Positions 1-9,147 of a stretch of DNA of 52,237 bases are shown here, piece by piece. The stretch comes from Candidatus Binatus sp. (GTDB taxonomy: Bacteria; Desulfobacterota; Binatia; Binatales; Binataceae), in NCBI RefSeq assembly GCF_036567905.1, contig NZ_DATCTO010000064.1, positions 1 to 52,237 on the forward strand. The letters are read 5' to 3'. Made by a program: the position numbers and the translations under genes. The notes under the pieces were generated by a model that saw only the letters and a list, made by a program, of their open reading frames with translations, made no database searches and was not told the origin of the DNA. Each line of letters starts with the position of its first letter. Positions within the stretch are counted from its first letter, which is position 1.

Positions 1-22
1 CGGCGGCGCGGTCGCGATCTTC

Positions 23-1192
23 ATGCTGCTGGCGTACCTTGCGCGCGAACAGCAGGTGCGGGGAGAGCATTCGCCGGGGTCAGGCCTGGACTGGCTGATG
101 CTGGGCGTGACCTGCCTGTTCTTCGGGCTGGTGTGGACGCGCTGGTTCAAGCGCCGTTGGAAATCCTGGGTCCTGCTGTACAGCCTGTTCGTGATCGGGA
201 TGTTCATCCTGATCAGCCGAGTTACGGGAGACCCGGAGTCGCGCTTTGTCGCGATCATACTGTGTCCGCTGGCAACCGCGGCGTTCGTGAGCTGGGGCAC
301 GCGCTGGCAGCTTGCGATGGCTGTCACGGCGCTACTGGGCTATGCCGCGGCCGAGTACCTGGTGCCGATTGCAACGCCATACGGAATCTACCGATGGATG
401 GGTCTGGTCACAGCGGCGATCTTGGCTCAATACGCGGCGATTTTCATCGGCCGATTCCGCCGCCGCCTCAAGAAACAGGTGCAGGACCTGGAGGGAGCCG
501 CGCGGTTCCGGCAGATGCAAATCGCGACGATGGCGCATGACATTCGCAGTCCGGTCGCGGCGCTGAGCGGCTACGTCAATCTGCTCGAGGAGGCAGACAT
601 CACTCCAAAGGAGCGCACGGACCTGCTCGAACGAATCGGTTCGACCGCGTGGAACATGGACCTGGTGGTGAGCAACGTGCTCGACTACTACGAGGTGCAG
701 GAAGACGACGTCATCCCGGCGCCGGCCGACCTGGATCCGAACCAGGTGCTCAGCGAGGTCGCGGAGGATTGCGCCCGGCAGGCGCGGCGGCGGCGCCTGA
801 ACCTACGCATCGAGATCGCGCGGCTGCCGGCGTGCAAACTCGACCGGCGTCATGTCGGGCGGATCGTGAGAAACATGCTCGCGTATGCGATCGGAAGGAC
901 GACGAGCGGCGAAGTCGTGTTGCGCGCGCGGATGCGAAACGAATCGATTGCGGTCGAGGTCACCGACAACGGCCCGTCCCTTTCACCGGCGGAACTGGAA
1001 GCGCTGTTCGAGCGCCCCAACAAAAGCGGGGATCGCGGCGCGGTCCGCGGACTGGGACTGTATATCGCGCGCGCGATGGCGGAGGCGGCCGGCGGCCGGG
1101 TCGAAGCCCGCTTCGCGGACGGCCGGCATGGACTGACGCTGGTCGCGGAATTGCCGCTTGAAGCGCAACCAGCGAAAGCGCGCACGCCGTGA
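23..1192 (+). CDS. Membrane sensor histidine kinase, possibly cut at the window edge
   Basis: Sensor half of a two-component system that would phosphorylate an unseen response regulator. The first 145 or so residues hold about four to five hydrophobic segments, with no recognisable periplasmic sensor domain, followed by a basic linker. The H-box (MAHDIRSPV, His about 172) begins the dimerisation domain. The ATPase domain has an N-box-like IVRNMLAYA, a G1 box DNGPS and a G2 box GLGLYIA. No in-frame stop lies between position 2 and the ATG at 23, so the true start may be off the left edge. The stop overlaps the GTG of thiL. No response regulator lies in the window. Confidence 0.85.
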   Translation: MLLAYLAREQQVRGEHSPGSGLDWLMLGVTCLFFGLVWTRWFKRRWKSWVLLYSLFVIGMFILISRVTGDPESRFVAIILCPLATAAFVSWGTRWQLAMAVTALLGYAAAEYLVPIATPYGIYRWMGLVTAAILAQYAAIFIGRFRRRLKKQVQDLEGAARFRQMQIATMAHDIRSPVAALSGYVNLLEEADITPKERTDLLERIGSTAWNMDLVVSNVLDYYEVQEDDVIPAPADLDPNQVLSEVAEDCARQARRRRLNLRIEIARLPACKLDRRHVGRIVRNMLAYAIGRTTSGEVVLRARMRNESIAVEVTDNGPSLSPAELEALFERPNKSGDRGAVRGLGLYIARAMAEAAGGRVEARFADGRHGLTLVAELPLEAQPAKARTP

Positions 1193-2193
1193 GCAAACTG
1201 CCCGACGCATCCCGCAAACTATCCGGCGAATTCGAACTCATCGCGCGACTGAGCGCGGGAATCCGCCTCAGCCGCCGCACGATCCTCGGCCCCGGCGACG
1301 ATTGTGCAATTGTCTCGCGGCCGCGGGGGCAGACCCTGTTTACCATCGATAGCATGGTCGAGAATGTTCACTTCGATCTGCGATGGGGCAGTGCGCAAGC
1401 GCTTGGTGCGCGCGCCCTCACAGTCAACTTGAGCGACATCGCGGCGATGGGCGGGCGTCCGACCGCTTGCGTCGTGAACCTGGCCGTGCGCGAGGGAATT
1501 GCAACGCGGACGCTCGAACGGATTTACGCGGGGCTGCGCGATGCGGCGCGCGAAGCCTCCACAGATATCGTGGGCGGCAACATTACGCGCGCGCGCGAGC
1601 TGTCGATCACGATCGCGATGCTCGGCGAGGTTGGGCGCGCTGCGATGCGACGAGATACGGCGCGTCCCGGCGACGAGATCTTCGTGACCGGCACGCTCGG
1701 CGATGCGGCGCTCGGCTGGCGCATCCTGGCGCGCAAGCTGAAGCCGCGCGGCAATGCGAAAAAAGATCGCGCCGCCAGAAAATATCTCGTCGGGCGATTT
1801 CTGCGCCCGCAAGCGCGGCTGTATCCCGGCCAACGCCTGGCGGCGCTCAGGCCCGCGCCGGCTGCGATCGACGTCAGCGACGGATTCATGCAGGACCTGG
1901 GTCACATCCTCGAACGAAGCGGCGTCGGCGCCGAGATCGACGCCTCGCGAATCCCGGTTTCGCCGGCGTACCGTGCGCTGATGGGCGACAATCTCGTGCA
2001 CGCGCTCACCGGCGGCGAGGATTACGAACTGATCTTCTGCGCGAGGCCCGGCCTGCGCGAATCCGAACTGTCGCGCCGCCTGCGCGTCGGGGTGCGGCGA
2101 ATCGGCACGATCGTTCGGGGCAGGCGCGTGAACCTGATTGGTGATAGCGCACCGAATATCGCAGGATGGGATCAGCTGCGATCACGCGGTTAG
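1189..2193 (+). CDS. thiL: Thiamine-monophosphate kinase
   Basis: ATP-dependent kinase converting thiamine monophosphate to thiamine diphosphate, the last step of cofactor synthesis (cytosolic). The 334-residue length is normal for ThiL. Family signatures are present in order: LGPGDDCAIV near the N terminus, TIDSMVENVHFD, VNLSDIAAMGGRP, GGNITRA, IDVSDGFMQDL and GGEDYEL. The GTG start overlaps the TGA of the upstream kinase, so translational coupling is likely. No other thiamine genes are nearby, which is common because thiL is often detached from the thi operon. Confidence 0.95.
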   Translation: MSKLPDASRKLSGEFELIARLSAGIRLSRRTILGPGDDCAIVSRPRGQTLFTIDSMVENVHFDLRWGSAQALGARALTVNLSDIAAMGGRPTACVVNLAVREGIATRTLERIYAGLRDAAREASTDIVGGNITRARELSITIAMLGEVGRAAMRRDTARPGDEIFVTGTLGDAALGWRILARKLKPRGNAKKDRAARKYLVGRFLRPQARLYPGQRLAALRPAPAAIDVSDGFMQDLGHILERSGVGAEIDASRIPVSPAYRALMGDNLVHALTGGEDYELIFCARPGLRESELSRRLRVGVRRIGTIVRGRRVNLIGDSAPNIAGWDQLRSRG

Positions 2194-2202
2194 ATAGAAG
2201 CG

Positions 2203-3417
2203 ATGATGTTCATGCTGCCTCTGGCGGTCCTGGCGCTTATCGTGCTCAGCGCCACGCTGGCCGCGTCCGAGACGGCGCTGTTCTCGATGGCGCGGTTGGA
2301 GCACACCCGCGAGCAGATGAGCCTTCTTGTGCAGCACGCGCTCGACCGTCTGATGCGCCGGCCGCTCGAGTCGTTGATCGTCATCATCGGGCTGAACGAA
2401 GCGTGCAACATCTTCGCCGACTGCCTCGCGACGATCATTGCGCTGGCGTGGCTTGGCGACAAATGGGGACCGATCGTCGCGGCGCCGGCGATGCTCGCGA
2501 TCGTACTTTTGTTTTGCGACATTACGCCCAAGACATTCGCACTTGGCTTTCCGGCCGCGGTGACGTGGATCACGGCGCGGCCGCTGGCGGCGCTCGCCGA
2601 TTTTGTTCATCCGTTCGCCCGGCATTTCACGCCGCTGGAGCAAGCACCGCGCCCGGGCCCGGTCTCCGAGGCGGAGTTCAAGACGCTGCTCAGGCTCGGC
2701 GAGCACCAGGGACAGGTTGAACCCGCCGAGCGCGCGATGATTCATCGTGTGTTCGACTTCGGCGCGCGGCGCGCGGCTGAGGTGATGACGCCGCGGGAGC
2801 GAATCTTCTCGCTCGACATCGAGATGCCGGTGGCGCAGCTGGTGACGGAAATCGCGCACGAAAATTTTTCGCGCGTGCCGGTCTATCGCCACAGCCAGGA
2901 CAATATTGTCGGAATTCTGCACGCCAAGGATTTCGCGGCGCGCCGCCTGGAGCCATCGCCGCCGCGCGTGGAGCGCTTGCTGCGGCCGGCGTATTTTGTC
3001 CCGCCGGGCAAGCTGCTCGCCGATTTATTTGACGAGATGCGCCGCGGGCGCTTTCAGATCGCGCTGGTGGTCAACGAGTACGGCCGCCTGCTGGGTTTGG
3101 TGACGCTCGAAGACCTGCTCGAGGAATTATTCGGCGAGATTCGCGACGAGTTCGAAAGCGAAATTCCCGAGCTCACGAAAATCTCCGACCACGAATGGTC
3201 GGTGTCGGGCGCAATCGCGCTGGGCAAGCTGGCGGACGCGCTCGCTCCGGCGCGCGTAGTCGAAGCCTATGGCGGCGGCAAGACGCTGAGCAGCCTGGTC
3301 CTGCGCAGGCTCAAGCGCGTGCCGCGCGCGGGCGAGAAGCTGAGGCTCGGAGAATTCGAAGCCACCATCGAGCGCGTGCGCGGCGCGACCGTCGAGCTGG
3401 TGAGGATGCATCGATGA
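2203..3417 (+). CDS. CNNM/CorC-family membrane protein with CBS pair (first copy)
   Basis: Member of the HlyC/CorC (CNNM) family, associated with magnesium and cobalt efflux or resistance. About 404 residues: an N-terminal CNNM transmembrane domain of roughly 170 residues (starting LPLAVLALIVLSATLAASET), two CBS motifs around residues 195-320 (EVMTPRERIFSLD; FQIALVVNEYGRLLGLVTLED) and a C-terminal CorC_HlyC domain (DEHEW-like motif SDHEWSVSG). Starts 9 bp after thiL. Its stop overlaps the start of a second gene of the same architecture. Transport substrate is not provable from sequence. Confidence 0.9.
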   Translation: MMFMLPLAVLALIVLSATLAASETALFSMARLEHTREQMSLLVQHALDRLMRRPLESLIVIIGLNEACNIFADCLATIIALAWLGDKWGPIVAAPAMLAIVLLFCDITPKTFALGFPAAVTWITARPLAALADFVHPFARHFTPLEQAPRPGPVSEAEFKTLLRLGEHQGQVEPAERAMIHRVFDFGARRAAEVMTPRERIFSLDIEMPVAQLVTEIAHENFSRVPVYRHSQDNIVGILHAKDFAARRLEPSPPRVERLLRPAYFVPPGKLLADLFDEMRRGRFQIALVVNEYGRLLGLVTLEDLLEELFGEIRDEFESEIPELTKISDHEWSVSGAIALGKLADALAPARVVEAYGGGKTLSSLVLRRLKRVPRAGEKLRLGEFEATIERVRGATVELVRMHR

Positions 3418-4700
3418 CGATGGCTTGGCTGATCGTCGCGCTGGCCGGATGCCTCGTGGTGCAGGCGTTTTTCGCCGCCTCAGAGATCTCATTGGTTTCA
3501 GCCGACGATTTGAAAGTTCGCGCCGGGAGCGAAGGCGGGCACGAGCGATCGCGAATGCTCGGCGAATTGCTGGCCAATCGCGATCGTTTGCTGGCGCTGA
3601 CGCTGACCGGTACGAACCTCGCCACGGTTGTCGCGGCGGTCCTGCTCACCAGCTTCCTGCATCAAATCCGGCCGCACCTGGTTTATCTCGCGCCATTTAT
3701 TCTGACGCCGATTACTCTGGTGCTGGGCGAATGGATACCGAAGCTGCTGACGCTTGGAAATCCGCACGCGTTTGCGCTGTTCGCCACGCGGCCGTTGCGT
3801 TTGCTTGCGGCCGTGCTCGCGCCGCTGCTCGGCGCTGAGACTGTCCTGAGCCGATTGCTTCGCCGGCTTGCGGGTGTGCCGGCCGATGCCGGGAGCGTGT
3901 TCCTGAGCCGCGAGGATTTAGCGCGCTTGATGCGGCGGCGGCCGGGCGACGCATCCGAGCAGCCGCACGACGCCATCCTGCCCGCCGAGCAACTGATGAT
4001 CAGCCGAATCTTTCGCTTCTCGCAAGCCGATGCGCGCAAGGCGATGGTGCCGCTGGTCGGTGTCGATGCGGTGCCGGAGGAAACCTCGCTTGCGGCGGCG
4101 ATCGAAACTGTCCGCCGCGAAGGGTTCAGCCGCATCCCGGTCTTTCGGCGTCGAATCACGGACATCGTTGGCGTCGTTCATGTTTTCGATCTTTTGCAAG
4201 CGCCCGATCTCAGCCGCCCGGTGAGCGAAGTGATGCGGCCGGTCAGTTATTTTCCGGAATCGATGCCGCTCGACGAGGTGCTGGTGGCGATGCAACGCAC
4301 CGGGGAAAATCTGGCCGTGATCGTCGATGAGTATGGCGGCTCGGCTGGAATTCTCACGCTGGAGGATCTGATCGAGGAGATCGTCGGCGATATCGAGGAC
4401 GAACGCGACCTTGGCGAGGAGCTGGCCAAAATAGTCAGTCCGCGCGTGCTGTCCGTGATCGGGCGCGCGCCGATCGCGGAGCTGAACGAGCGCTTCGGCC
4501 TCAAGCTTCCGGAGGCGGATGAGTATGCTACCATCGGCGGGCTGGTGGTCGAACGACTCGGGCATATTCCCAAGCCCGGCGAAAAATTAATCGAGGGCGA
4601 GTTGACGATCACTGTCACGCGCAGCGACGCACGGGCGGTGCGCGAACTGATGCTGACACTTGCGCATCCGATCCGCCCCGAGCTTCTCAAGCGACGATGA
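3414..4700 (+). CDS. CNNM/CorC-family membrane protein with CBS pair (second copy)
   Basis: Paralogue of the preceding gene with the same order: CNNM membrane domain (MAWLIVALAGCLVVQAFFAA at the N terminus), CBS pair (FRFSQADARKAMVPLVGVDA; NLAVIVDEYGGSAGILTLED) and C-terminal CorC_HlyC domain. The frame is open further upstream, but the ATG at 3414 overlaps the previous stop as ATGA and gives the family's natural N terminus (428 residues), so that start is chosen. The tandem pair may form a heteromeric transporter or sensor, as other adjacent HlyC/CorC pairs may; this is inference. Confidence 0.9.
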   Translation: MTMAWLIVALAGCLVVQAFFAASEISLVSADDLKVRAGSEGGHERSRMLGELLANRDRLLALTLTGTNLATVVAAVLLTSFLHQIRPHLVYLAPFILTPITLVLGEWIPKLLTLGNPHAFALFATRPLRLLAAVLAPLLGAETVLSRLLRRLAGVPADAGSVFLSREDLARLMRRRPGDASEQPHDAILPAEQLMISRIFRFSQADARKAMVPLVGVDAVPEETSLAAAIETVRREGFSRIPVFRRRITDIVGVVHVFDLLQAPDLSRPVSEVMRPVSYFPESMPLDEVLVAMQRTGENLAVIVDEYGGSAGILTLEDLIEEIVGDIEDERDLGEELAKIVSPRVLSVIGRAPIAELNERFGLKLPEADEYATIGGLVVERLGHIPKPGEKLIEGELTITVTRSDARAVRELMLTLAHPIRPELLKRR

Positions 4701-5467
4701 CCGAAAAGCGAATCCGCCAAATCCTCGACGGTGTTGCCGCGGGCAGCATGACTCCCGCCGCGGCGTTCAAACGCATCCGCGAGTTGCCGTTCGAGGATCT
4801 TGGATTTGCCAAGCTCGACAGCCACCGGAGCATCCGGCGCGGCATTCCCGAAGCAGTTTTCGGCGAGGGCAAAACGGCCGATCAGCTCGCAGCGATCGGA
4901 CGGCGGGTGCTCGCGTCAGGAACCAATCTCATAATCACGCGGCTGGCCGCGGACAAGGCGCGCATCGTCAAACGCAAAATTCGCGCGCTGGTGTACCATC
5001 GCGACGCGCGGATTGGCGCGGTGGTCAAGGAGCGCCGCAAGCCGTCGGGACGCGGCATCGTGATGGTGTTGAGCGCGGGCACCTCCGACATTCCGGTAGC
5101 CGAGGAAGCCGCGCTGTGCGCCGAGCTGTTCGGAAATCGGGTGGCGCGGGTTTACGACGTCGGCGTCGCGGGAATTCATCGCCTGACTGCGCACCTCGAA
5201 GTGATTCGCGAGGCAAGCGTGCTTATTGTCGTCGCCGGCATGGAAGGCGCCCTGCCCTCGGTCGTCGCCGGCCTGGTGGATAAGCCCGTGATCGCCGTGC
5301 CGACCAGCGTGGGCTACGGCGCGTCGATGGGCGGGCTGGCCGCGCTGCTGGGAATGCTGAATTCGTGCGCGAGCGGCGTAACTGTCGTCAACATCGACAA
5401 CGGGTTTGGCGCGGCGCTGGCGGCGACGCTGATCAACCGGGTGGGACTCGAGCGCGACGGCCGCTGA
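4697..5467 (+). CDS. larB: LarB-type pyridinium-3,5-biscarboxylate mononucleotide synthase
   Basis: LarB carboxylates and hydrolyses nicotinate adenine dinucleotide as the first step towards the nickel-pincer nucleotide cofactor of lactate racemase-type enzymes. The 256-residue protein has the family's C-terminal PurE-like (AIR carboxylase) domain: [43 protein letters not shown] and [13 protein letters not shown]. The N-terminal third ([20 protein letters not shown]) also fits LarB. It overlaps the previous gene by 4 bp and the next by 1 bp. larC and larE are not in the window, so whether the cofactor is made is unknown. Confidence 0.92.
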   Translation: MTEKRIRQILDGVAAGSMTPAAAFKRIRELPFEDLGFAKLDSHRSIRRGIPEAVFGEGKTADQLAAIGRRVLASGTNLIITRLAADKARIVKRKIRALVYHRDARIGAVVKERRKPSGRGIVMVLSAGTSDIPVAEEAALCAELFGNRVARVYDVGVAGIHRLTAHLEVIREASVLIVVAGMEGALPSVVAGLVDKPVIAVPTSVGYGASMGGLAALLGMLNSCASGVTVVNIDNGFGAALAATLINRVGLERDGR

Positions 5468-6789
5468 TGGCGAAACACACGTCAATCACCAGCGGGCGCG
5501 CGCGCCGCGCGATCAAGATGGGCGAGCTCGCGTCGCAAGTCGGCTCCAGCTACCTGTGGAATCAGCTGAGGCGTCCGTTTCTGAGCGCGCCCGCGCGCGA
5601 TCGCGAGCTGCTGGAAACTCACATCCGCAACGCGCAGCGAATTGTCGAGAGCTCCAAGCAGCTTCGCGGCGCCTTCATGAAGCTGATCCAGATGCTCTCG
5701 ATTCGCAGGGACCTGCTGCCCGGCGAGGCGCTCGACGTGCTGCGGACGACGCAATCGAGCGTGCCGCCGATGAGCTACGCGACTATCTCGGAACAGATTC
5801 GCAGTGAGATTGGCAAGCGGCCCGAGGCGATCTTCAGAAGTTTCGACCAGACCGCGTTTGCCGCCGCGTCGCTCGGACAGGTGCATCGTGCGGTCACGCG
5901 CGACGGTATCGACGTCGCGGTGAAGATTCAGTATCCGGGTGTCGAGGATACGGTCGAGCAGGATCTGGGCAATCTCAAACTGCTGCTGCGCACGCTGCAG
6001 GCGCTCGGCCATGACGTGATGCGCCAGCAAATCGACACCGGCGCCGTGTACAGGGAACTCGAGCAGCGCCTGCGCGAAGAGCTCGACTACGTGAACGAAG
6101 CCCGCAACATGGTGGAGTTCGGCCGGCGTCTCGGCGCGGATCGCGAAATCATGATTCCGCGCTTCATCAAGGAGCTGAGTTCGCGGCGCGTGCTGACGAT
6201 GACCTACCTCGACGGCTATCCGCTGGCAGACGTGATGGGACCGGAGGTCGATTTTGAATTGCGCAAATGGGTCGCGATCAAGATTCACCAGTTCGCGTGG
6301 CGGCAGATCCTCGAGTTCGGGATGCTGCACACGGATTTTCATCCGGGCAACTACCTGGTGAGCCACCACCCGCGCCTGGGCGTGCTCGACTTCGGTTCGA
6401 TTCGGCGTTTCCCGGAACCGGTGCGCAAGGCGCACCTGCAAGTCGCGCGCGCGATTCTGAGCGGCGACGACAAATCGCTGGCGGCGGCGATGGTCAAGCT
6501 GGGTTACCTCGGTCGCAATCAGGATGCGGCGCCGATGGTCAGAATCATCCACATCCTGTTCGAGCCGATGAGGATGGATCGCGCCGTCGATCCCCTCGAA
6601 TACGATACGGTCGGCAAGGCGGCCAAGGTCGGCGAGCTGGCGCTGCAGAATCGGCTCTACCAATCGCCACCGCACAGCGTGTTTCTGATTCGCGCGCTGA
6701 TTGGGCTGGAGGGAATCACGCGCGGACTCGCGGTGAAGACCAACTACCGGCGGATCTTCGCGGATTGCGTCGAGCGAATTGCGGGATGA
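5467..6789 (+). CDS. ABC1/AarF (UbiB-like) atypical kinase family protein
   Basis: Protein kinase-like family that includes UbiB/ADCK, usually tied to quinone or lipid metabolism. The start at 5467 overlaps the larB stop as TGATG; 440 residues. Visible motifs: the Ala-rich nucleotide loop [12 protein letters not shown] (about 131-142), the ATP lysine in VAVKIQYPG (about 153), the catalytic-type [12 protein letters not shown] and the metal-binding LDFGSIRR. The family's otherwise near-invariant KxGQ motif reads KLIQ (about 72-75), so glycine is replaced by isoleucine, which is odd. No C-terminal membrane segments of the UbiB type are evident. Confidence 0.88.
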   Translation: MAKHTSITSGRARRAIKMGELASQVGSSYLWNQLRRPFLSAPARDRELLETHIRNAQRIVESSKQLRGAFMKLIQMLSIRRDLLPGEALDVLRTTQSSVPPMSYATISEQIRSEIGKRPEAIFRSFDQTAFAAASLGQVHRAVTRDGIDVAVKIQYPGVEDTVEQDLGNLKLLLRTLQALGHDVMRQQIDTGAVYRELEQRLREELDYVNEARNMVEFGRRLGADREIMIPRFIKELSSRRVLTMTYLDGYPLADVMGPEVDFELRKWVAIKIHQFAWRQILEFGMLHTDFHPGNYLVSHHPRLGVLDFGSIRRFPEPVRKAHLQVARAILSGDDKSLAAAMVKLGYLGRNQDAAPMVRIIHILFEPMRMDRAVDPLEYDTVGKAAKVGELALQNRLYQSPPHSVFLIRALIGLEGITRGLAVKTNYRRIFADCVERIAG

Positions 6790-7655
6790 TCGATCCCGCC
6801 GGGATTGGCAATCCGGAGATTCTCGACGCGCTCGAGCGCCATCGCGACTTTCACTTCAGGCGGGTCGCGCCGCGGCGCGTGACCGGCGAGAAGAGCGCGC
6901 TCAAATTCATCGACGAGGTCGGATTTTGCACCGGATTCACCGCCGGGATGGGCGTGCCGTGCCTGCGCGAGGCAATCGCGGGAACGCGTGAACCCACGAT
7001 GCCGGAGCACATCCAGCACGACTACGCGATCGGGATGACATGGCGGATAAAGGACGCGTTGCCGCAGCGCCGCGCGGTCTATTACGGCAAAGCGATCGCG
7101 CGACGCCCGAGCTTCATCGCGCGCGAGACCCTGGGCGCGTTTCTTAAGCTTCGCATCGAGCCGGGCGGCTATCGCAGGCTTTACCAGCGCGGCGGACTGT
7201 CGCATTGCGGCAAACTGGTGATGGACGCTCTCTCCAAACGCGGCGCGGCCGAGACTCGCGTGCTGAAGCTCGCGAGCGGCTACGCGCAACCGTCGCGCCG
7301 CGCGGTGTTCGACCGTGCGATGGCGGAGCTGCAGGAAAAATTTCTCGCGCTCAAAGTGGACGAGCGCGCCGACCCGTTCAGCTACGTGTGGGACACGATG
7401 GAGCATCGATGGCCCGACGCGATTGCCGAGGCTCGGGCGCTCACCCGGAAGCAGGCGGCGTATGTAATTGTCGCCAAATATTTCGCGACCGCGGCATTCG
7501 GAAGTGAACGCGCGATCGCGCGAATGCTGGGAATCGATCCGGCGCTGGTCGAAGCTGCGGCGCGCCGACTCGAGCGCGAGGGAACGATTGCGCGCGGCGT
7601 GAGAATCGACGGGCGCCCGGGTGCGATCAGCCTGCTTTCCAGGTTCGCGCCGTAG
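6786..7655 (+). CDS. Conserved protein, tentatively AlkZ-related winged-helix family
   Basis: 289 residues beginning at an ATG that overlaps the previous stop (ATGA); the frame is open upstream but overlaps the kinase gene. Conserved-looking blocks are FIDEVGFCTGFTAGMGVPCL (about 41-60), MPEHIQHDYAIGMTWRIKD, YYGKAIARRPSFI and RAVFDRAMAELQ, with a C-terminal winged-helix-like segment (AIARMLGIDPALVEAAARRL). From memory these resemble proteins annotated as AlkZ-related, i.e. relatives of the YcaQ/AlkZ DNA glycosylases that unhook interstrand crosslinks. The catalytic pair of that family could not be assigned with confidence. It is the last gene of the six-gene coupled run. Confidence 0.75.
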   Translation: MIDPAGIGNPEILDALERHRDFHFRRVAPRRVTGEKSALKFIDEVGFCTGFTAGMGVPCLREAIAGTREPTMPEHIQHDYAIGMTWRIKDALPQRRAVYYGKAIARRPSFIARETLGAFLKLRIEPGGYRRLYQRGGLSHCGKLVMDALSKRGAAETRVLKLASGYAQPSRRAVFDRAMAELQEKFLALKVDERADPFSYVWDTMEHRWPDAIAEARALTRKQAAYVIVAKYFATAAFGSERAIARMLGIDPALVEAAARRLEREGTIARGVRIDGRPGAISLLSRFAP

Positions 7656-7680
7656 CGCGATGTTGAAAACTTCGACTCCC

Positions 7681-7770
7681 CCTTAACCTTCCTAACAGGG
7701 CGAAGCCCGCATCTTTTCTTAACCTTGGGTGCAGGGGTCACCCCTGGCCGTTGGCACGGCTGGCCGGTAT
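7681..7770 (+). repeat. Dispersed palindromic repeat, copy A
   Basis: About 90 bp containing pyrimidine-rich and CCCGCATCTTTT segments, then TTAACCTTGGGTGCAGG and the palindrome GCAGGGGTCACCCCTG (7731-7746). It is followed by an imperfect tandem duplication of about 29 bp (7749-7777 and 7778-7806), each unit starting CCGTTGGCACGG. It lies between convergent genes. Confidence 0.75.
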
Positions 7771-7858
7771 GAAGACCCGTTGGCACGGGAAGCCAGTATT
7801 AAGAAAGGAAAACACGGCGCGCCCGCAGCAGTGGCCGCGCGCGACAACGGAGCGCGGC

Positions 7859-7889
7859 CTTAACATTGGGTGCAGGGGTCACCCCTGCA
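7859..7889 (+). repeat. Dispersed palindromic repeat, copy B (core only)
   Basis: TTAACATTGGGTGCAGG followed by a perfect 17-bp palindrome (7872-7888, 8-bp arms, one central base). It ends one base before the stop codon of the minus-strand oxidoreductase, so it would be at the very end of that transcript. Same orientation as copy A, 140 bp away. Confidence 0.8.
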
Positions 7890-8636
7890 TCACCACTGCT
7901 CGTAGTGCACGGCGCGGCGCTCGTAGCCCGCCCCGCGGAGCAGGTCGCGCAATCGAATCACGCCCTTGCCGACGCCGCAGATATAGAACTGGCGCGTGCG
8001 ATCGGCGTCGCCGATGACCCATCGAGCTTGCGCCAGCTCGGACAGACGATCGTAGATTTTTTCGGCAGGCGCAATCACGGTCTGGTACGAAAAATTCGGC
8101 GCGGTCCGCGCCAACTCGCCGAGTTCGGCGGCGTACAGGATGTGCTCGCGATCCGGCGCCGCGTAAATCAAATGGATCTTCGGCGGCGCAGCTTCGCGCG
8201 ACGATGAAGCGAGCGCCCGCTTCAGCATCGGGCGGATCGGCGCGATCGCCGTTGCCTCCGCGATAAAGCCCGCTTCCGCCGCCGGCGCGCGATCGATCGT
8301 GAAGGCGCCGAACGGCCCGCTGAAATCGATCGTGTCGCCGACTCGCCGCTCGAACATCCATCCGACGCCGCGGCCGCCCTCGACGCGATTGAAGCAAATC
8401 TCGAATGGGCCGCGGTCTTCGGGGTCCGACGCGATCGAGTAGGGACGCGAGCGGGTTTCGTCGCCGAGCGGAATCGCTATCGAGATGAACTGGCCGGGGA
8501 TAAATCGCAGATGTTTGCCGCTGGTGAGCGAGAGAAAAAGCGAGCGGGTGTCCGACGCGTGATCGAAAATCTTCGCGACGCGGGCATTGAGCGCCGCGCG
8601 CATGCCGGCCGCGGCGGGAAGCCGATCGCCTGTCAT
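7890..8636 (-). CDS. Ferredoxin reductase-type FAD/NAD(P)-binding oxidoreductase
   Basis: Flavoprotein of the ferredoxin-NADP reductase superfamily (248 residues) that moves electrons between NAD(P)H and a ferredoxin. The FAD-binding beta-barrel holds RPYSIAS (about 63-69) and the upstream FIPGQFISIAIP; the C-terminal nucleotide-binding domain includes FIAEATAIAPIRPMLKRAL and the late FYICGVGKGV. It starts inside the stop of the ferredoxin gene (4-bp overlap), strong evidence that the two proteins work as a pair. The stop codon abuts repeat copy B. Confidence 0.88.
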   Translation of the reverse strand: MTGDRLPAAAGMRAALNARVAKIFDHASDTRSLFLSLTSGKHLRFIPGQFISIAIPLGDETRSRPYSIASDPEDRGPFEICFNRVEGGRGVGWMFERRVGDTIDFSGPFGAFTIDRAPAAEAGFIAEATAIAPIRPMLKRALASSSREAAPPKIHLIYAAPDREHILYAAELGELARTAPNFSYQTVIAPAEKIYDRLSELAQARWVIGDADRTRQFYICGVGKGVIRLRDLLRGAGYERRAVHYEQW

Positions 8637-9007
8637 TCCTCGGCCGCCTCGCTGACCTGGTTAATCGTGTAGCGCGGGATTGTGACGACGATTTCCGCGT
8701 CGGGATCCTCGATGACCGCCTGGCATCCCAGCCGCGAGGTCGGAGTGAGTCCCGGCGCCTTGTCGAGCAGATCTTCTTCCTGCTCGCTGGACTCGCCGAG
8801 CTTGTTGAATCCCTGCCGTACGATCACGTGGCAGGTCGTGCACGCGCAATTGCCGCCGCATGCGTGTTCGAGATGGACGCCGTGACCCAGCATCACGTCG
8901 AGTATTGAGCCCGGCTTGCCGTCGTGATGAAACGGCGCCTTGGCAGGGTCGAACTCGATTAGTTTTTCGGGATCGCCGTTTTCGAATTGGATTCGCAGTT
9001 TCGCCAT
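8633..9007 (-). CDS. [2Fe-2S] ferredoxin, adrenodoxin/ISC type
   Basis: 124 residues from the ATG at 9007; the frame is open for 20 more codons upstream, but MAKLRIQFENG is the usual ferredoxin start. Cluster ligands are arranged as Cys50-x5-Cys56-x2-Cys59 and Cys95 (CGGNCACTTC; RLGCQAV), the spacing of the Fdx/adrenodoxin class, with an extra Cys54 in the loop. It passes single electrons and is co-transcribed with the downstream reductase. No isc genes are adjacent, so its acceptor is unknown. Confidence 0.92.
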   Translation of the reverse strand: MAKLRIQFENGDPEKLIEFDPAKAPFHHDGKPGSILDVMLGHGVHLEHACGGNCACTTCHVIVRQGFNKLGESSEQEEDLLDKAPGLTPTSRLGCQAVIEDPDAEIVVTIPRYTINQVSEAAEE

Positions 9008-9090
9008 CGGACTGGGGTCGTAGTTGAGATTATGCGCTGCGTCGAGACGGCGAAACCGTCCCCGCATCGTTGAGGCTTCCGCGCTTGCAT

Positions 9091-9105
9091 GTTCGCCTGA
9101 TTTTC
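9091..9105 (+). promoter_or_regulatory. Possible LexA box upstream of lexA
   Basis: GTTC, seven bases, then TTTC, about 43-57 bp before the lexA ATG. It is one mismatch from the GTTC-N7-GTTC operator used by alphaproteobacterial LexA. Autoregulation is expected for lexA, but the operator of this lineage is unknown, so this is only a candidate. Confidence 0.25.
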
Positions 9106-9147
9106 GCCATCATCTGCCATCGCACAAGCGCAGGGGGAGAAGACCCA

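Noticed and set aside
5482..6675. Minus-strand open frame of about 397 codons
   Set aside because: Antisense to the ABC1 kinase gene whose motifs are clear on the plus strand.
7749..7806. 29-bp tandem duplication as a CRISPR or iteron array
   Set aside because: Only two imperfect units with no spacers; more simply part of the dispersed repeat.
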